Source of the DNA: Candidatus Thermochlorobacter aerophilus
GTDB taxonomy: Bacteria > Bacteroidota > Chlorobiia > Chlorobiales > Thermochlorobacteraceae
Direction: 5' to 3'
DNA: 47,634 bases
NCBI GenBank assembly: GCA_002794105.1
Contig: PHFL01000068.1
Span: 1-47,634, forward strand
A program made the translations under genes and the position numbers. Each line of letters starts with the position of its first letter. Within the stretch, counting starts at the first letter, position 1. Under the pieces are notes generated by a model. It was not told the origin of the DNA and made no database searches. It worked only from the letters and a program-made list of their open reading frames with translations. Below, piece after piece: positions 22,199 to 31,853 of this stretch.

Positions 22199-24832
22199 GT
22201 GGCAAAAAAACAAGATGATACGCCGCTGATGCGGCAATACGAAAAAATTAAGTCGCAGTATCCCGGCGTTATCGTCCTTTTTCGCGTTGGGGATTTTTAC
22301 GAGACCTTCAACGAGGATGCTAAACTTGTCTCTGAAGCTGTTGGCATTGCACTGACCAAGCGTGCCAATGGTGCCGCTGCCGATGTCCCCTTGGCTGGCT
22401 TTCCGCACCATGCGCTTGAAACCTATGTCGCCAAACTTGTCCGTCAAGGCTTTCGTGTTGCCGTCTGCGAGCAGATGGAAGACCCAAAATTTGCTCGCGG
22501 CATTGTCAAACGCGAGGTCACAGACGTTATCACGCCGGGCGTCAATTTCAGTGACAAACTTCTCGATGCCAAGCGCAATAACTACCTATGTGCCCTGCAC
22601 TTTGCAAAAGACCTTATCGGCATTGCCTTCATAGATGTGACGACCGCTGAGTTTCAAGTTCTTCAAGTGCCTCGCAACGATTTGAAAGATGCCCTTAGCG
22701 CCATTCAGCCTTCAGAAATTCTCTATTCCAAAAAACAAAAAGCCGAGCGCGAATTCCTCCAGTCCATTACCTCGGCAAACATGCCTTTCACCGAACTTGA
22801 TGAATGGCTTTTCAATCAGGACTATGCCGAACAAACGCTACTGAATCACTTCAAGACCCATTCTCTGAAAGGCTTCGGCATTGAATCGCTGCATGCAGCC
22901 AAAGTTGCCGCCGCCGTCATTTTGAACTACCTTGCCGAAACACAGCGCAATAAGCTCGAATACATTCGGCGCATTTCCCGCTTCGATTTAGGCGACACCA
23001 TTGTGCTGGATGCACAAACCCGACGCAATCTTGAAATCTTCTACTCCATGCACGATGGCTCACGCGAGGGCACACTTCTTGCGATTCTTGACAAAACACT
23101 TACCCCAATGGGTGGGCGTCTTCTCAAAAAGTGGATTTCTCAACCTTCACGCAATTTGAGCGTGATTACCTCGCGCCTCGATGCCGTCGAAGAGCTTGTT
23201 CATCACAAATCGCTTCGTGAAGCTCTTCGTGCAAGTCTCAAAACACTTTGCGACCTTGAGCGTGCACTTTCGCGCATTGCCATCGGTCGCGCTACTCCTC
23301 GCGAAGTGCTTTTGCTTGGTGAGTCTCTCTCTCAACTTCCTGCTATTCAATCCCAACTTGGTCAGCTGCAGGCACCGCTGCTTACCGATTTGTACCGTGC
23401 TATTCAACCTTGCGATGAGCTGGTTACACTCATTCGCTCGGCAATTTCGCCTGACGCCCCTGCAACACTTGCCGACGGACAGGTTATTCAATCTGGCTAC
23501 AACGCTGAACTTGATGCACTTCGCCAAATCGTGAGCACTGCCAAAGACCGCTTGCTGCAAATCCAGCAAGAAGAGCGAGAAAAAACGGGCATTGCTTCAC
23601 TGAAAGTGCTCTACAACAAAGTCTTTGGCTACTACATTGAAATCAGCCACGCCAACAAAAACAAAGTGCCCCCACACTACGAGCGCAAGCAAACCATGAC
23701 CAACGCCGAGCGTTACACCATTCCAGTTCTGAAAGAGTACGAGGCACAAATTCTTTCTGCCGAAGAAAAAATTCTTGAACTTGAAGCACGTCTGTTTGCC
23801 GAGCTCTGCCGCACTGTTGCGCAACATGCCGAGCGCATTCAGACCAGCGCTCAAGCCATTGCAACCCTCGACAGCCTGCTTTCCTATGCAGAAGTGGCTT
23901 CGCTCTATGGCTATGTTAAACCCACTGTTACAAGCGACGATGTGCTGACCATTGTCGGCGGGCGTCATCCCGTCTTGGAACGCTTAATGCCAGCTGGTGA
24001 AAAATATGTGCCTAACGATTGCTGCTTTGATGATGAGACACGCCTCATGTTGATTACAGGACCCAACATGGCTGGCAAAAGTTCTTATCTGCGGCAGGTC
24101 GGACTAATTGTCTTGCTTGCGCAAATCGGTTGCTTTGTTCCAGCCGAGCGTGCCGTGATTGGCTTGGTTGATAAAATTTTCACGCGTGTTGGTGCCAGCG
24201 ATAATCTGGCAGCGGGCGAAAGCACATTTTTAGTGGAAATGAACGAAGCGGCTAACATTTTGAACAACGCCACCGCCAAAAGCCTCATTTTGCTCGATGA
24301 AATTGGACGCGGCACCAGCACCTACGATGGCATGTCGATTGCGTGGGCAATTACCGAATACATTCACGACACGATTGGCGCTAAAACCCTTTTTGCGACG
24401 CACTATCACGAACTTTCTGAACTGGAAGCGCACCTACACAAGGTCAAGAACTTCAATGCCAGCGTGGCTCAAGTTGGCGACAAAGTTATTTTTCTGCGCA
24501 AAATCGAGCGAGGCGCCGCTAAGAGCAGTTTCGGTATTGAAGTTGCCAAAATGGCAGGCTTACCTGCCAGTGTGATTGCTCGTGCCAAAGAAGTGCTGGC
24601 TCGACTCGAGCGCGACGAAGCGGCACGCATTTTGGAAGAAAAAGACTTGCGTTCTAAAGTTCAGAAACTTGCCTCCTCGAGCACTGCCAAGGATAACTTT
24701 CAGATTTCGCTCTTCGATATGAGCGATGGCAAATTGCGCCAAGCCTTGCTTGCACTGGACCTCAATAAAATCACGCCCATTGAAGCCTTGCTTAAACTGG
24801 CTGAACTTCGCCGCATGGCTGAACTTGAGTAG
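22199..24832 (+). CDS. mutS: DNA mismatch repair protein MutS
   Basis: 877 residues from GTG 22199 (MAKKQDDTPLMRQYEKIK). The mismatch-binding motif is GDFYETF in domain I. The C-terminal ATPase has Walker A GPNMAGKSS (about residue 621), Walker B LILLDEIGRGTSTYDG and the FATHYHELSEL switch. It is a full-length MutS1 that finds mispairs and recruits MutL. A longer frame from TTG 22157 would add 14 residues that do not look like the family start, so GTG is preferred. It stops directly against the stop of the convergent coaD gene with no base between them. Confidence 0.97.
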   Translation: MAKKQDDTPLMRQYEKIKSQYPGVIVLFRVGDFYETFNEDAKLVSEAVGIALTKRANGAAADVPLAGFPHHALETYVAKLVRQGFRVAVCEQMEDPKFARGIVKREVTDVITPGVNFSDKLLDAKRNNYLCALHFAKDLIGIAFIDVTTAEFQVLQVPRNDLKDALSAIQPSEILYSKKQKAEREFLQSITSANMPFTELDEWLFNQDYAEQTLLNHFKTHSLKGFGIESLHAAKVAAAVILNYLAETQRNKLEYIRRISRFDLGDTIVLDAQTRRNLEIFYSMHDGSREGTLLAILDKTLTPMGGRLLKKWISQPSRNLSVITSRLDAVEELVHHKSLREALRASLKTLCDLERALSRIAIGRATPREVLLLGESLSQLPAIQSQLGQLQAPLLTDLYRAIQPCDELVTLIRSAISPDAPATLADGQVIQSGYNAELDALRQIVSTAKDRLLQIQQEEREKTGIASLKVLYNKVFGYYIEISHANKNKVPPHYERKQTMTNAERYTIPVLKEYEAQILSAEEKILELEARLFAELCRTVAQHAERIQTSAQAIATLDSLLSYAEVASLYGYVKPTVTSDDVLTIVGGRHPVLERLMPAGEKYVPNDCCFDDETRLMLITGPNMAGKSSYLRQVGLIVLLAQIGCFVPAERAVIGLVDKIFTRVGASDNLAAGESTFLVEMNEAANILNNATAKSLILLDEIGRGTSTYDGMSIAWAITEYIHDTIGAKTLFATHYHELSELEAHLHKVKNFNASVAQVGDKVIFLRKIERGAAKSSFGIEVAKMAGLPASVIARAKEVLARLERDEAARILEEKDLRSKVQKLASSSTAKDNFQISLFDMSDGKLRQALLALDLNKITPIEALLKLAELRRMAELE

Positions 24833-25348
24833 TTACTTTTCAGTCAGGTCTTTGGCACTTACCGCATCTTTCCTGAATTTTCGATGCAACGCATGTAGCA
24901 CTGGCGGTGGCACAAAGTCTCCTACATCGCCACCCAAACTTGCTACTTCCCGGATGATTGAAGAGGTCAGGTAGGTGTATTTTTCATTTGGCATCAGAAA
25001 CACGGTCGTAATTTCTGGGTGCAGATGGCGATTCATCAGCGCGATTTGAAACTCATACTCAAAGTCAGCTACCTGCCTCAGCCCACGAATGATGGCACTG
25101 ACGCCCTTTTGCTTCGCATAGTCAATCAGCAACCCGCCTTCAAATTTCTCGACGCTGACACGCTCATAATTTGCTAGCGATTCACGAATCATGGCAAGAC
25201 GCTCATCAATTGTAAAAAGCGTTTTTTTCTGACTATTGACCGCCACCACAATACTGACCTTATCGAAAATGTTCAGTGCACGCTCCAGCACATCGATATG
25301 CCCATATGTGAATGGGTCGAATGTCCCCGGATAAATAGCTTGTTTCAT
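24833..25348 (-). CDS. coaD: Phosphopantetheine adenylyltransferase
   Basis: 171 residues. The nucleotidyl-transferase signature is [18 protein letters not shown], with the T/HxGH motif as TYGH. Also visible are [18 protein letters not shown] and the C-terminal [11 protein letters not shown], which is the SSxxR phosphate-binding motif. It transfers AMP from ATP to 4'-phosphopantetheine, the next-to-last step of coenzyme A synthesis. It is the last gene of the minus-strand run and follows rsmD by 55 bases, a pairing found in many bacteria. Confidence 0.97.
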   Translation of the reverse strand: MKQAIYPGTFDPFTYGHIDVLERALNIFDKVSIVVAVNSQKKTLFTIDERLAMIRESLANYERVSVEKFEGGLLIDYAKQKGVSAIIRGLRQVADFEYEFQIALMNRHLHPEITTVFLMPNEKYTYLTSSIIREVASLGGDVGDFVPPPVLHALHRKFRKDAVSAKDLTEK

Positions 25349-25403
25349 GACTGATGCAATTTAGCGTTGCATGTCTTTTTTGGCGCTTGCCTCTCAGAGC
25401 CCT

Positions 25404-25946
25404 CTACTTAGGCGTAGCAAAGAAACTTACCACTGTTTTTCCAAATTCTTTCTGGAACAGAAACTCCGTGCGCTGCGAAAAATTCTCGCGTTTGTGATGT
25501 TCCATGACCACATATCCGATGTCGGAGAGCAAGTTGTGGGAAAAAATTTTTTCCAACAATTCCTGATGGTGCTGAAAGTTGTAAGGCGGGTCTGCAAAAA
25601 TGAGGTCGTATTGTACGGTGGTTTGCGACAAAAATCGCATCGCATCCATGTTCATAATCTGGGTTTGGTCGTCTAAATGCAGTGTTTTGATGCTCTGGGC
25701 AATGCCTTGCACAGCCGACCGATTATTCTCTACGAAGGTGCAATGCGCCGCGCCGCGACTTAGAGCTTCTATACCCAGAATTCCGCTGCCAGCAAAGAGG
25801 TCCAGTACAACCAAGTCCGCAAAATCAATGCGCACGGCAAGTGTATCAAACACAGCTTGACGCACACGGTCAGTGGTCGGTCTTATCTCCTGACCTCGAG
25901 CAATGCGAATCACCCGACGCTTGAATTTCCCTGCAATGATACGCAC
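25404..25946 (-). CDS. rsmD: 16S rRNA (guanine-966-N2)-methyltransferase RsmD
   Basis: 180 residues from GTG 25946 (MRIIAGKFKRRVIRI), the usual start sequence of the family. An upstream TTG at 25994 would add 16 polar residues and is less likely. Motifs: RPTTDRVRQAVFDTL, VLDLFAGSGILGIEALSRGA (SAM binding) and FADPPYNF (catalytic DPPY). It methylates G966 of 16S rRNA in the assembled small subunit. The rsmD-coaD order supports the call. Confidence 0.93.
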   Translation of the reverse strand: MRIIAGKFKRRVIRIARGQEIRPTTDRVRQAVFDTLAVRIDFADLVVLDLFAGSGILGIEALSRGAAHCTFVENNRSAVQGIAQSIKTLHLDDQTQIMNMDAMRFLSQTTVQYDLIFADPPYNFQHHQELLEKIFSHNLLSDIGYVVMEHHKRENFSQRTEFLFQKEFGKTVVSFFATPK

Positions 25947-26032
25947 AGCTTGATTTTCCCCAGTATTGGTTTGCGCAGGCTTTCTGCGTATCAAGAAGAT
26001 AAATTAGTGTTTTGCCGACAAGGCGTCAACTT

Positions 26033-26950
26033 TTAGAAGTCTTCGTAGCGTGTTGGCGGCAGCTCCAACAAGGCTTTTTCGCCGAGTTCTTTTGTTGGCG
26101 GCTTGCCATGCCAATTGCTTCCGTCGGGCATTGTGCCTTCAAAAAAGGACACGCCTTTGCCCATCACGGTTTTGGCTAAAATCACTACAGGCTTGGCTTG
26201 TCCGCACAGCGCTTGTGCCGTCTTGACCGTTTTGATGATTTCTGCCATGTTGTTGCCATCGCATCGCAAGGTTTGCCAGCCAAAGGCTTTCCACTTGTCT
26301 TCAAATGGCTCGATTTGCATGACCTTGCTGACCTCACCATCGATTTGCTGATTGTTCCAGTCCACAATCCCGATGAGGTTATCGACTTTATGGTGTGCGG
26401 CAAACATTGCCGCTTCCCAAATTTGCCCTTCCTGACACTCGCCATCTCCCATCAAGCAATAGACCAAGTAGGGATTTTTGTCCAAACGAAATGCCAATGC
26501 CGCGCCGATGGCCACCGACAACCCTTGCCCCAACGACCCCGAAGCGATGCGAATGCCCGGCAGACGTGTATCCGTTGCAGGATGTCCTTGCAAGCGCGAA
26601 TTGATTTTGCGAAATGTGGCTAATTCTGAAAGTGGGAAGTAGCCTGCGCGCGCCAGCGTGGCATACCACACGGGCGAGATGTGTCCGTTGGAGAGAAAGA
26701 CAAAATCTTGGTCTTTGCCCGAACTGAATTTTTCTGGGCTATGACGCAGCAGATGAAAATACAGCGCTGTGAAAATATCTGCCATGCCCAGCGACCCTCC
26801 CGTGTGCCCTGACTGTGCCATCACCAGCATGCGCACCACATCGCGCCGAATCTGTCGCGCCAGCTCTTCGAGTTCAGCAATATCTTCAAGATAGGTGACA
26901 GTTTTTCCTGATGAGGGGGCTAATACAGGCGGTTCCGTGATTGCCGACAT
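26033..26950 (-). CDS. Transketolase, N-terminal (TPP-binding) subunit
   Basis: 305 residues, half the length of a classical transketolase. It carries the AQSGHTGGSLGMADIF opening, the SNGHISPVWYATLA loop, SLGQGLSVAIGAAL, and the thiamine-pyrophosphate motif GDGECQEGQIWEAA...DWNNQQ. The pyrimidine-binding and C-terminal domains, which form a separate protein in split transketolases, are not in this window. The enzyme moves two-carbon units in the pentose phosphate or Calvin-type pathways and needs the second subunit. It sits upstream of rsmD in the minus-strand run. The N-terminal 20 residues (EPPVLAPSSG) are an unusual proline-rich extension. Confidence 0.93.
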   Translation of the reverse strand: MSAITEPPVLAPSSGKTVTYLEDIAELEELARQIRRDVVRMLVMAQSGHTGGSLGMADIFTALYFHLLRHSPEKFSSGKDQDFVFLSNGHISPVWYATLARAGYFPLSELATFRKINSRLQGHPATDTRLPGIRIASGSLGQGLSVAIGAALAFRLDKNPYLVYCLMGDGECQEGQIWEAAMFAAHHKVDNLIGIVDWNNQQIDGEVSKVMQIEPFEDKWKAFGWQTLRCDGNNMAEIIKTVKTAQALCGQAKPVVILAKTVMGKGVSFFEGTMPDGSNWHGKPPTKELGEKALLELPPTRYEDF

Positions 26951-27003
26951 TTTTCTTGATTAAAATTTGCGAGAGCGTTTCGTTAAGATGCAATTTTGAA
27001 CTT

Positions 27004-27429
27004 CTAATTTCTCAAATACCATTGATTATTGTAGCGAGTAAATACCACATCCTTGCCTTTTTGCTCAAATGTGGCACGCGTGTAATCACTGTTCCAACTT
27101 GGCTTTTGCTTACGGATTGCCTTCAAAGCGCTTTGCAGTCTTTCAGCCTTTTCTTCTCTGAAGCGCTCTGCGAGCACTTCTACTGTCATGCCATCCGAGA
27201 GGATGCGTTCAAGCTCTGGCGGATACACATAGCGCAAGAGCAGTGTTGTGTATTCCGCTCTCTCCAGTAGCGTCAGCATGGAATCAATTACGGCTTTTAC
27301 TTCCTGCTCCGCTTTTTCCTGCACTTTGCCTTCACTTCGGATTCTTTCCTTACGCACGGGCTCTTGTGCAGGTGCGCTCTGCACTATTCCCACCGCAGCA
27401 GCAAGTATGAAGGGCAACCATTTTATCAT
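27004..27429 (-). CDS. Small exported protein of unknown function
   Basis: 141 residues. A signal peptide is clear (MIKWLPFILAAAVGIVQSAPAQ). The mature part is charged and helical (residues 30-110), then a strand-rich end, FEQKGKDVVFTRYNNQWYLRN, which looks like the closing hairpin of small lumazine- or NTF2-like periplasmic domains. No catalytic motif is visible. It lies between plsY and the transketolase gene in the same direction. Family not recognised. Confidence 0.68.
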   Translation of the reverse strand: MIKWLPFILAAAVGIVQSAPAQEPVRKERIRSEGKVQEKAEQEVKAVIDSMLTLLERAEYTTLLLRYVYPPELERILSDGMTVEVLAERFREEKAERLQSALKAIRKQKPSWNSDYTRATFEQKGKDVVFTRYNNQWYLRN

Positions 27430-27484
27430 ATTTCACGGCTATTTTTCCAACGACTACGCGGCATGAGCCACATTTGTTGTTCCT

Positions 27485-28075
27485 TTAGCCTCCCTTGAAG
27501 GCTTCTTTCATGACATCACGGTGTCGCAGCAAAATTAACCCTGCCAACGCAACAATAAAGACAATCGCTTCAACCGGTTCAAAGAGTGGGACGATGAGGA
27601 TGACACAAGCGGTTGCAGAGATATTACAAAAATGCAGTTTATGCGAGTAAAACCATGCGGCGACCCACACCACGAGCCATGCAATGACCAACGATGGCAT
27701 AAACAGCAGCGATGCACCAGCGGCTGTAGCCAATCCGCGCCCACCTTTGAAACCTAGCCAAACATTATAGCAATGCCCAAGCACTGCAAAAAATGTTGCC
27801 CACATTTTTGGTCCCAGCAAAGCAGTGCCAGAGAGTCCTTCACTAAAGTAGGTTTGTGCTACGATTACTGCCGCCGCTCCTTTGAGCGCATCCAAGACGC
27901 CAACCGTTATGCCGATTAGCTTTGAGCCTGTTACATCGTAGCTGTTCATGGCGCCAACATTGCCCGTGCCCAATGTGCGAATATCCTTGCCCGTTGTCCA
28001 TTTGAGCAGCAAAAATGCAAAAGGAATTGAGCCCATCAGATAGGAAAGCCCTGCAAGGTAAAGCATGTCCAACAT
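27485..28075 (-). CDS. plsY: Glycerol-3-phosphate acyltransferase PlsY
   Basis: 196 residues with about five transmembrane helices. Motif 1 appears as YLMGSIPFAFLLLKW plus LGTGNVGAMNSYDVTG (usual form SGNxGATN). Motif 2 is GFKGGRGLATAAG (usual KGGKGVAT). PlsY moves an acyl group from acyl-phosphate to glycerol-3-phosphate, the first step in phospholipid synthesis. Motif changes (Thr-Gly-Asn for Ser-Gly-Asn, Met for Thr) are mild and could mark a paralogue. It lies 15 bases after dedA. Confidence 0.88.
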   Translation of the reverse strand: MLDMLYLAGLSYLMGSIPFAFLLLKWTTGKDIRTLGTGNVGAMNSYDVTGSKLIGITVGVLDALKGAAAVIVAQTYFSEGLSGTALLGPKMWATFFAVLGHCYNVWLGFKGGRGLATAAGASLLFMPSLVIAWLVVWVAAWFYSHKLHFCNISATACVILIVPLFEPVEAIVFIVALAGLILLRHRDVMKEAFKGG

Positions 28076-28090
28076 AATTACCCCTTCTGA

Positions 28091-28753
28091 TTACAAAGAC
28101 TTTTCAGACGAGGTGCGTAACTTGCGAAGATAGCGATAGACTAAGAAGCTGACCACAAGTAGCACAACGATAGTTAGCGCTGTGCCGTAGGTAGTGATGT
28201 AGTCGCCTAAAATCTGCCAGTTGTCGCCCAGCACATAGCCGCCAGACACCATCAAGATGTTCCAAGCCACCGCACTGATAAACGCACATAGATGCGTCAG
28301 AAAAAAATTTAGTCGCGAAATCCCTGCCGAAATTGAGATAATTGAGCGTGAGCCAGTCAGAAACCGATTGACCAAGATGAGACCGTAGCCATACTTTTCA
28401 AACTTCGCACGGATTTCGGGCAAGTGTTCGGCTGGGAAAAATTTTCCTACCATCCGCGCCCAGCGTGAATGCACTTGCACACTTGTTTCCTTCTGAAATC
28501 GAGTCGATATCCAATAGCCTACGCCATACATGGACGCAAAACCCAAGACCGACCCCACACTTGCCCAGACGACACAGCTGACAAACGACAAATCACTTAG
28601 GGCAACCAGCGTGCCTACAAACACAATCGGCATATCACCCGGAATTGGCGGCACGACATTTTCCAAATACGCAATTGCAAAGAGAAAGAGATAAATCGTT
28701 GTGCTATCGAGTGTCTTAACTATAGCAATAAGTTCTTCGAGCATCGTTTCCAT
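28091..28753 (-). CDS. DedA-family (VTT domain) membrane protein
   Basis: 220 residues. The family motifs are ENVVPPIPGDMPIVFVG near the start, and GYGLILVNRFLTGSRSIISI followed by SAGISRL in the middle, with several helices on both sides. DedA proteins are inner-membrane, proton-linked transporters or scramblases; some flip undecaprenyl phosphate or phosphatidylethanolamine. It lies between purC and plsY with ten and 15 base gaps, so it is part of one operon. A role in lipid handling fits the plsY neighbour. Confidence 0.92.
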   Translation of the reverse strand: METMLEELIAIVKTLDSTTIYLFLFAIAYLENVVPPIPGDMPIVFVGTLVALSDLSFVSCVVWASVGSVLGFASMYGVGYWISTRFQKETSVQVHSRWARMVGKFFPAEHLPEIRAKFEKYGYGLILVNRFLTGSRSIISISAGISRLNFFLTHLCAFISAVAWNILMVSGGYVLGDNWQILGDYITTYGTALTIVVLLVVSFLVYRYLRKLRTSSEKSL

Positions 28754-28762
28754 AGAGTTTTC

Positions 28763-29500
28763 TCATCCTAACACACGCCGCCGGACTTCTTGGTATGCTT
28801 GCTCGACATTGCCCAAGTCAAACCGGAAGCGGTCTTTGTCGAGCTTCTCGTTTGTGTCGGCATCCCAGAGTCGGCAAGTATCTGGACTGATTTCATCGCC
28901 AAGTAGAATTTCCACTTTTCCTTCTGGCGAAGTGTATCGCCCAAACTCCAGTTTGAAGTCCACTAATTTCAGCCGTTTTTGCCAAAAAAGGTCTTGCAGT
29001 ATGGCATTGATTTTAGAAGCCAACTGCCGCAATTTTTCCAGCTCTTCAAATGTGGCTAAACCCATTGCCGAGATGTGGTCATCGTTGACCATCGGGTCGC
29101 CGAGTGCATCGTTTTTGAGATAAAATTCAGTTACAGGGTGGCGCAGTTCGTCGCCTTCTTTCAAGCCGTAGCGTTTAGCTAATGAGCCTGCGGCAATGTT
29201 GCGCATCACCACTTCGACTTTGATAATCTCCAACTTTTTGCAGAGCATCTCGCGCTCTGAAATTTTGCTCACAAAATGCGTCGGAATGCCAAAGTCAGTA
29301 AGATAGGCAAAGAAAAAGGAGGATAGTTCATTGTTGATAATGCCTTTTCTGGCAATTGTGCCGCGTTTTTCTGCGTTAAAGGCAGTGGCATCATCCTTGA
29401 ACTCTTGGATTATCAGCGTCGGGTTAGTGGTCGCATACACCCTTTTTGCTTTGCCCTCGTAGAGCAGGTTTTCTTTTGCAATCTCGGTTAGCGCAGCCAT
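28763..29500 (-). CDS. purC: SAICAR synthase
   Basis: 245 residues, the standard length. Motifs: LLYEGKAKRVYAT, FKDDATAFNAEKRG, VVMRNIAAGSLAKRYG, KNDALGDPMVNDDHI and LVDFKLEFGR, with DEISPDTCRLWD at the active site. It joins aspartate to CAIR in purine synthesis using ATP. ATG 29500 opens the minus-strand run; the 219-base gap to the EF-G-like gene must hold promoters for both directions. Confidence 0.97.
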   Translation of the reverse strand: MAALTEIAKENLLYEGKAKRVYATTNPTLIIQEFKDDATAFNAEKRGTIARKGIINNELSSFFFAYLTDFGIPTHFVSKISEREMLCKKLEIIKVEVVMRNIAAGSLAKRYGLKEGDELRHPVTEFYLKNDALGDPMVNDDHISAMGLATFEELEKLRQLASKINAILQDLFWQKRLKLVDFKLEFGRYTSPEGKVEILLGDEISPDTCRLWDADTNEKLDKDRFRFDLGNVEQAYQEVRRRVLG

Positions 29501-29658
29501 TGATTGTTATGATGGTTAAACTCGTCACCCTTTTGCATGTAGCGGCAAAAGAAGAACTAATATAAGCAAGTTCTTTTACAAGAGCATTGACGCTGGTTTT
29601 TTGCAGGTACTTCTTGCTTCGCTGAATGAAGTTTTTTGACTACCTTTCCTTCAGTTGC

Positions 29659-29697
29659 GTGAAACTGCAGTTTCACGGTTGCAATTTTGCAGCAACC
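29659..29697 (+). promoter_or_regulatory. Two back-to-back hairpins in the leader of the EF-G-like gene
   Basis: GTGAAACTGCAGTTTCAC (29659-29676) is a perfect 18-base palindrome. Directly behind it, GGTTGC (29677-29682) pairs with GCAACC (29692-29697) around a nine-base loop. They end 22 bases before ATG 29720 and ten bases or so before its AAAGGAG site. They may form an operator or an RNA leader structure controlling the GTPase. No T-run follows, so a plain terminator is unlikely. Confidence 0.5.
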
Positions 29698-29719
29698 CAT
29701 TGAGAAAGGAGTAATAACT

Positions 29720-31819
29720 ATGACATACCAGCCTCAATTTATCCGCAATGTGGCTGTTGTAGGGCATCCCGGCAGCGGCAAAACTATGCTTACTGAAGCA
29801 GTTGCATACGCACTTGGTCTTATCAAACGTATGGGTAGCATTGAACAGGGCACCACACTTTCTGACCACGCCCCAGATGAAATTGCTCGTCAGCACAGCG
29901 TCAATTCCAGCCTAATTCATGGCACTTGGCAAGATGGGGATGGCAATCTTTACAAAATCAATTTCATTGACACTCCCGGCTTTGCGGACTTCCACGGCGA
30001 TGTCAAGTGTGCCATTCGCGCCGCTGATACTGTGCTCATTGCGGTCAATGCCACAACTGGCGTGGAAGTGGGCACGGAACTCGTTTGGGAATATGCCAAG
30101 GAATACTACAAGCCCACAGTATTTGTCATCACGAAGTTAGACCACGACCGCGCCAACTACGAAGGTGTTTTGGAACAATTGCGAGAGCGATTTGGTCACC
30201 AAGTCTCTCCTGTTCAGTTTCCAGCCGAAGAAGGTCTTGGACATCATGTGCTTATTGATGTGTTGCGCATGAAGGAGTATGAATTTACGCCCGACCGACT
30301 CGGCGCCGTTGTCGAGCGCCCGATTGAAGACCTTTACTACAAGCGTGCTCAGCTGCATCATCAAGAGCTTGTCGAAAGCGTAGCCGAAAGCGATGACGAG
30401 TTGATGGCACAGTTTTTTGAAGAAGGCGGCACTCTCACAGAGCATGAGCTTCGTGACGGCATCAAACATGCTTTGGTTACGCGTACACTTTTCCCTGTGT
30501 TTTGCGCTTCGCCCGTACATCTGATTGGTGTTGAGCGCTTGCTTGATGCTATTGTTCATCTCTTCCCTTCTCCGATTGAACGCGGTCCTGAACATGCGCT
30601 TTATCCAGAGTCCAACACTGAACATCTTGTTGAGCCCAATCCCAACGGCGAAACGGTGGCATTTGTCTTCAAGACGGTCTCTGAACCGCATATTGGGGAG
30701 CTGTCTTTTCTTCGCATCTACTCCGGGCACATCGAAAGCGGGCACGAGCTGATTAACGCACAAACTCGGCAAGTGGAGAAATTGGGTCAGATTTATACTA
30801 TGGTCGGCAAAGAGCGAAGAGCTGTCAATAAGCTTCTGGCTGGTGATATTGGCGTGGTACTCAAGCTCAAGGATACGCACACTAACGACACTCTGGCAGA
30901 TAAGGGCGTTGGTTATATCATCCGACCTACAGTTTTTCCTGAGCCGCTAACTGACCTAGCTATCAAGCCTAAAACCAAGGGCGATGAAGAACGCCTTTCA
31001 TCGGGCTTGTATCATTTGCATGAAGAAGACCCAAGTTTTCGCATCACGCGCGATGAAGAATTTGCTCAAACGATTATTTCAGGTTTAGGTGAGATTCACT
31101 TGGAGACGATTATCCGTCGCTTGCGTGAAAAATTTGATATTGAGGTTGAAACGGCGCCGCCGCGTGTGCCCTACCGCGAAACGATTCGTGCGGTTGCCAG
31201 TGCGCAGGGCAAGTATAAGAAGCAAACAGGCGGGCGCGGTCAATATGGTGATGTTTGGCTTCGCCTCGAACCCTTACCGCGTGGCAGTCAGTTTGTCTTT
31301 GAATCTGAAGTGGTTGGTGGCGTGGTGCCGACACGCTTCCTGCCTGCAGTGCAAAAGGGCGTTGAAGAAACCATGCAAAAAGGCTTGCTTGCAGGCTTCC
31401 CAATTGTCGATGTCAAAGTCGTGCCCTACGATGGGTCGCATCATCCCGTTGATAGCTCTGAGTATTCCTTCAAGGTTGCAGCCAGTTTAGCGTTTAAAGC
31501 CGCTTTTGAGAAAGCCAAACCGACGCTACTGGAGCCAATTTACAAGGTTACGGTCTTTACGCCTGATGCTTTCACAGGTGAAATCATGAGTGATCTTTCC
31601 ATCCGTCGCGCCAAGATTTTAGGCATGGAAAGTGACGGTTTGCTTCAATGCCTGCAGGCATTAGTCCCACTCGCTGAACTTTATGGCTACCAAGCCGCAC
31701 TGAATCGCATTACGCAAGGGCGAGCACACTTTAAGCGTGAATTCTATGGCTATGAAGAAGCACCCAGCGAAGTGGTGCAAAAATTGAAGAAAGAATTTAA
31801 GCCAGTGGAAGTCGCTTAG
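29720..31819 (+). CDS. Elongation factor G-like GTPase (EF-G paralogue)
   Basis: 699 residues. The G domain has P-loop GHPGSGKT (residues 15-22, unlike AHIDAGKTT of canonical EF-G), switch region GSIEQGTTLSDHAPDE, G3 DTPGFADFHGD, and TKLDHDR in place of NKxD. Domains II to V follow, with IRPTVFPEP, GLGEIHLETI, the domain IV tip around GGRGQYGDVWLR and EYSFKVAASLAFKAAF. This motif set matches the EF-G-like group found beside true FusA in many bacteria; its role is not settled (possible back-translocase or stress ribosome factor). ATG 29720 has a strong AAAGGAG site. A strong terminator follows. Confidence 0.88.
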   Translation: MTYQPQFIRNVAVVGHPGSGKTMLTEAVAYALGLIKRMGSIEQGTTLSDHAPDEIARQHSVNSSLIHGTWQDGDGNLYKINFIDTPGFADFHGDVKCAIRAADTVLIAVNATTGVEVGTELVWEYAKEYYKPTVFVITKLDHDRANYEGVLEQLRERFGHQVSPVQFPAEEGLGHHVLIDVLRMKEYEFTPDRLGAVVERPIEDLYYKRAQLHHQELVESVAESDDELMAQFFEEGGTLTEHELRDGIKHALVTRTLFPVFCASPVHLIGVERLLDAIVHLFPSPIERGPEHALYPESNTEHLVEPNPNGETVAFVFKTVSEPHIGELSFLRIYSGHIESGHELINAQTRQVEKLGQIYTMVGKERRAVNKLLAGDIGVVLKLKDTHTNDTLADKGVGYIIRPTVFPEPLTDLAIKPKTKGDEERLSSGLYHLHEEDPSFRITRDEEFAQTIISGLGEIHLETIIRRLREKFDIEVETAPPRVPYRETIRAVASAQGKYKKQTGGRGQYGDVWLRLEPLPRGSQFVFESEVVGGVVPTRFLPAVQKGVEETMQKGLLAGFPIVDVKVVPYDGSHHPVDSSEYSFKVAASLAFKAAFEKAKPTLLEPIYKVTVFTPDAFTGEIMSDLSIRRAKILGMESDGLLQCLQALVPLAELYGYQAALNRITQGRAHFKREFYGYEEAPSEVVQKLKKEFKPVEVA

Positions 31820-31853
31820 GTCGCAGAGTGGCTCTCGTTCAAGTCCCTTGTAC

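Noticed and set aside
30137..30880. 247-codon minus-strand frame inside the EF-G-like gene
   Set aside because: A shadow frame; the plus strand encodes an uninterrupted GTPase.
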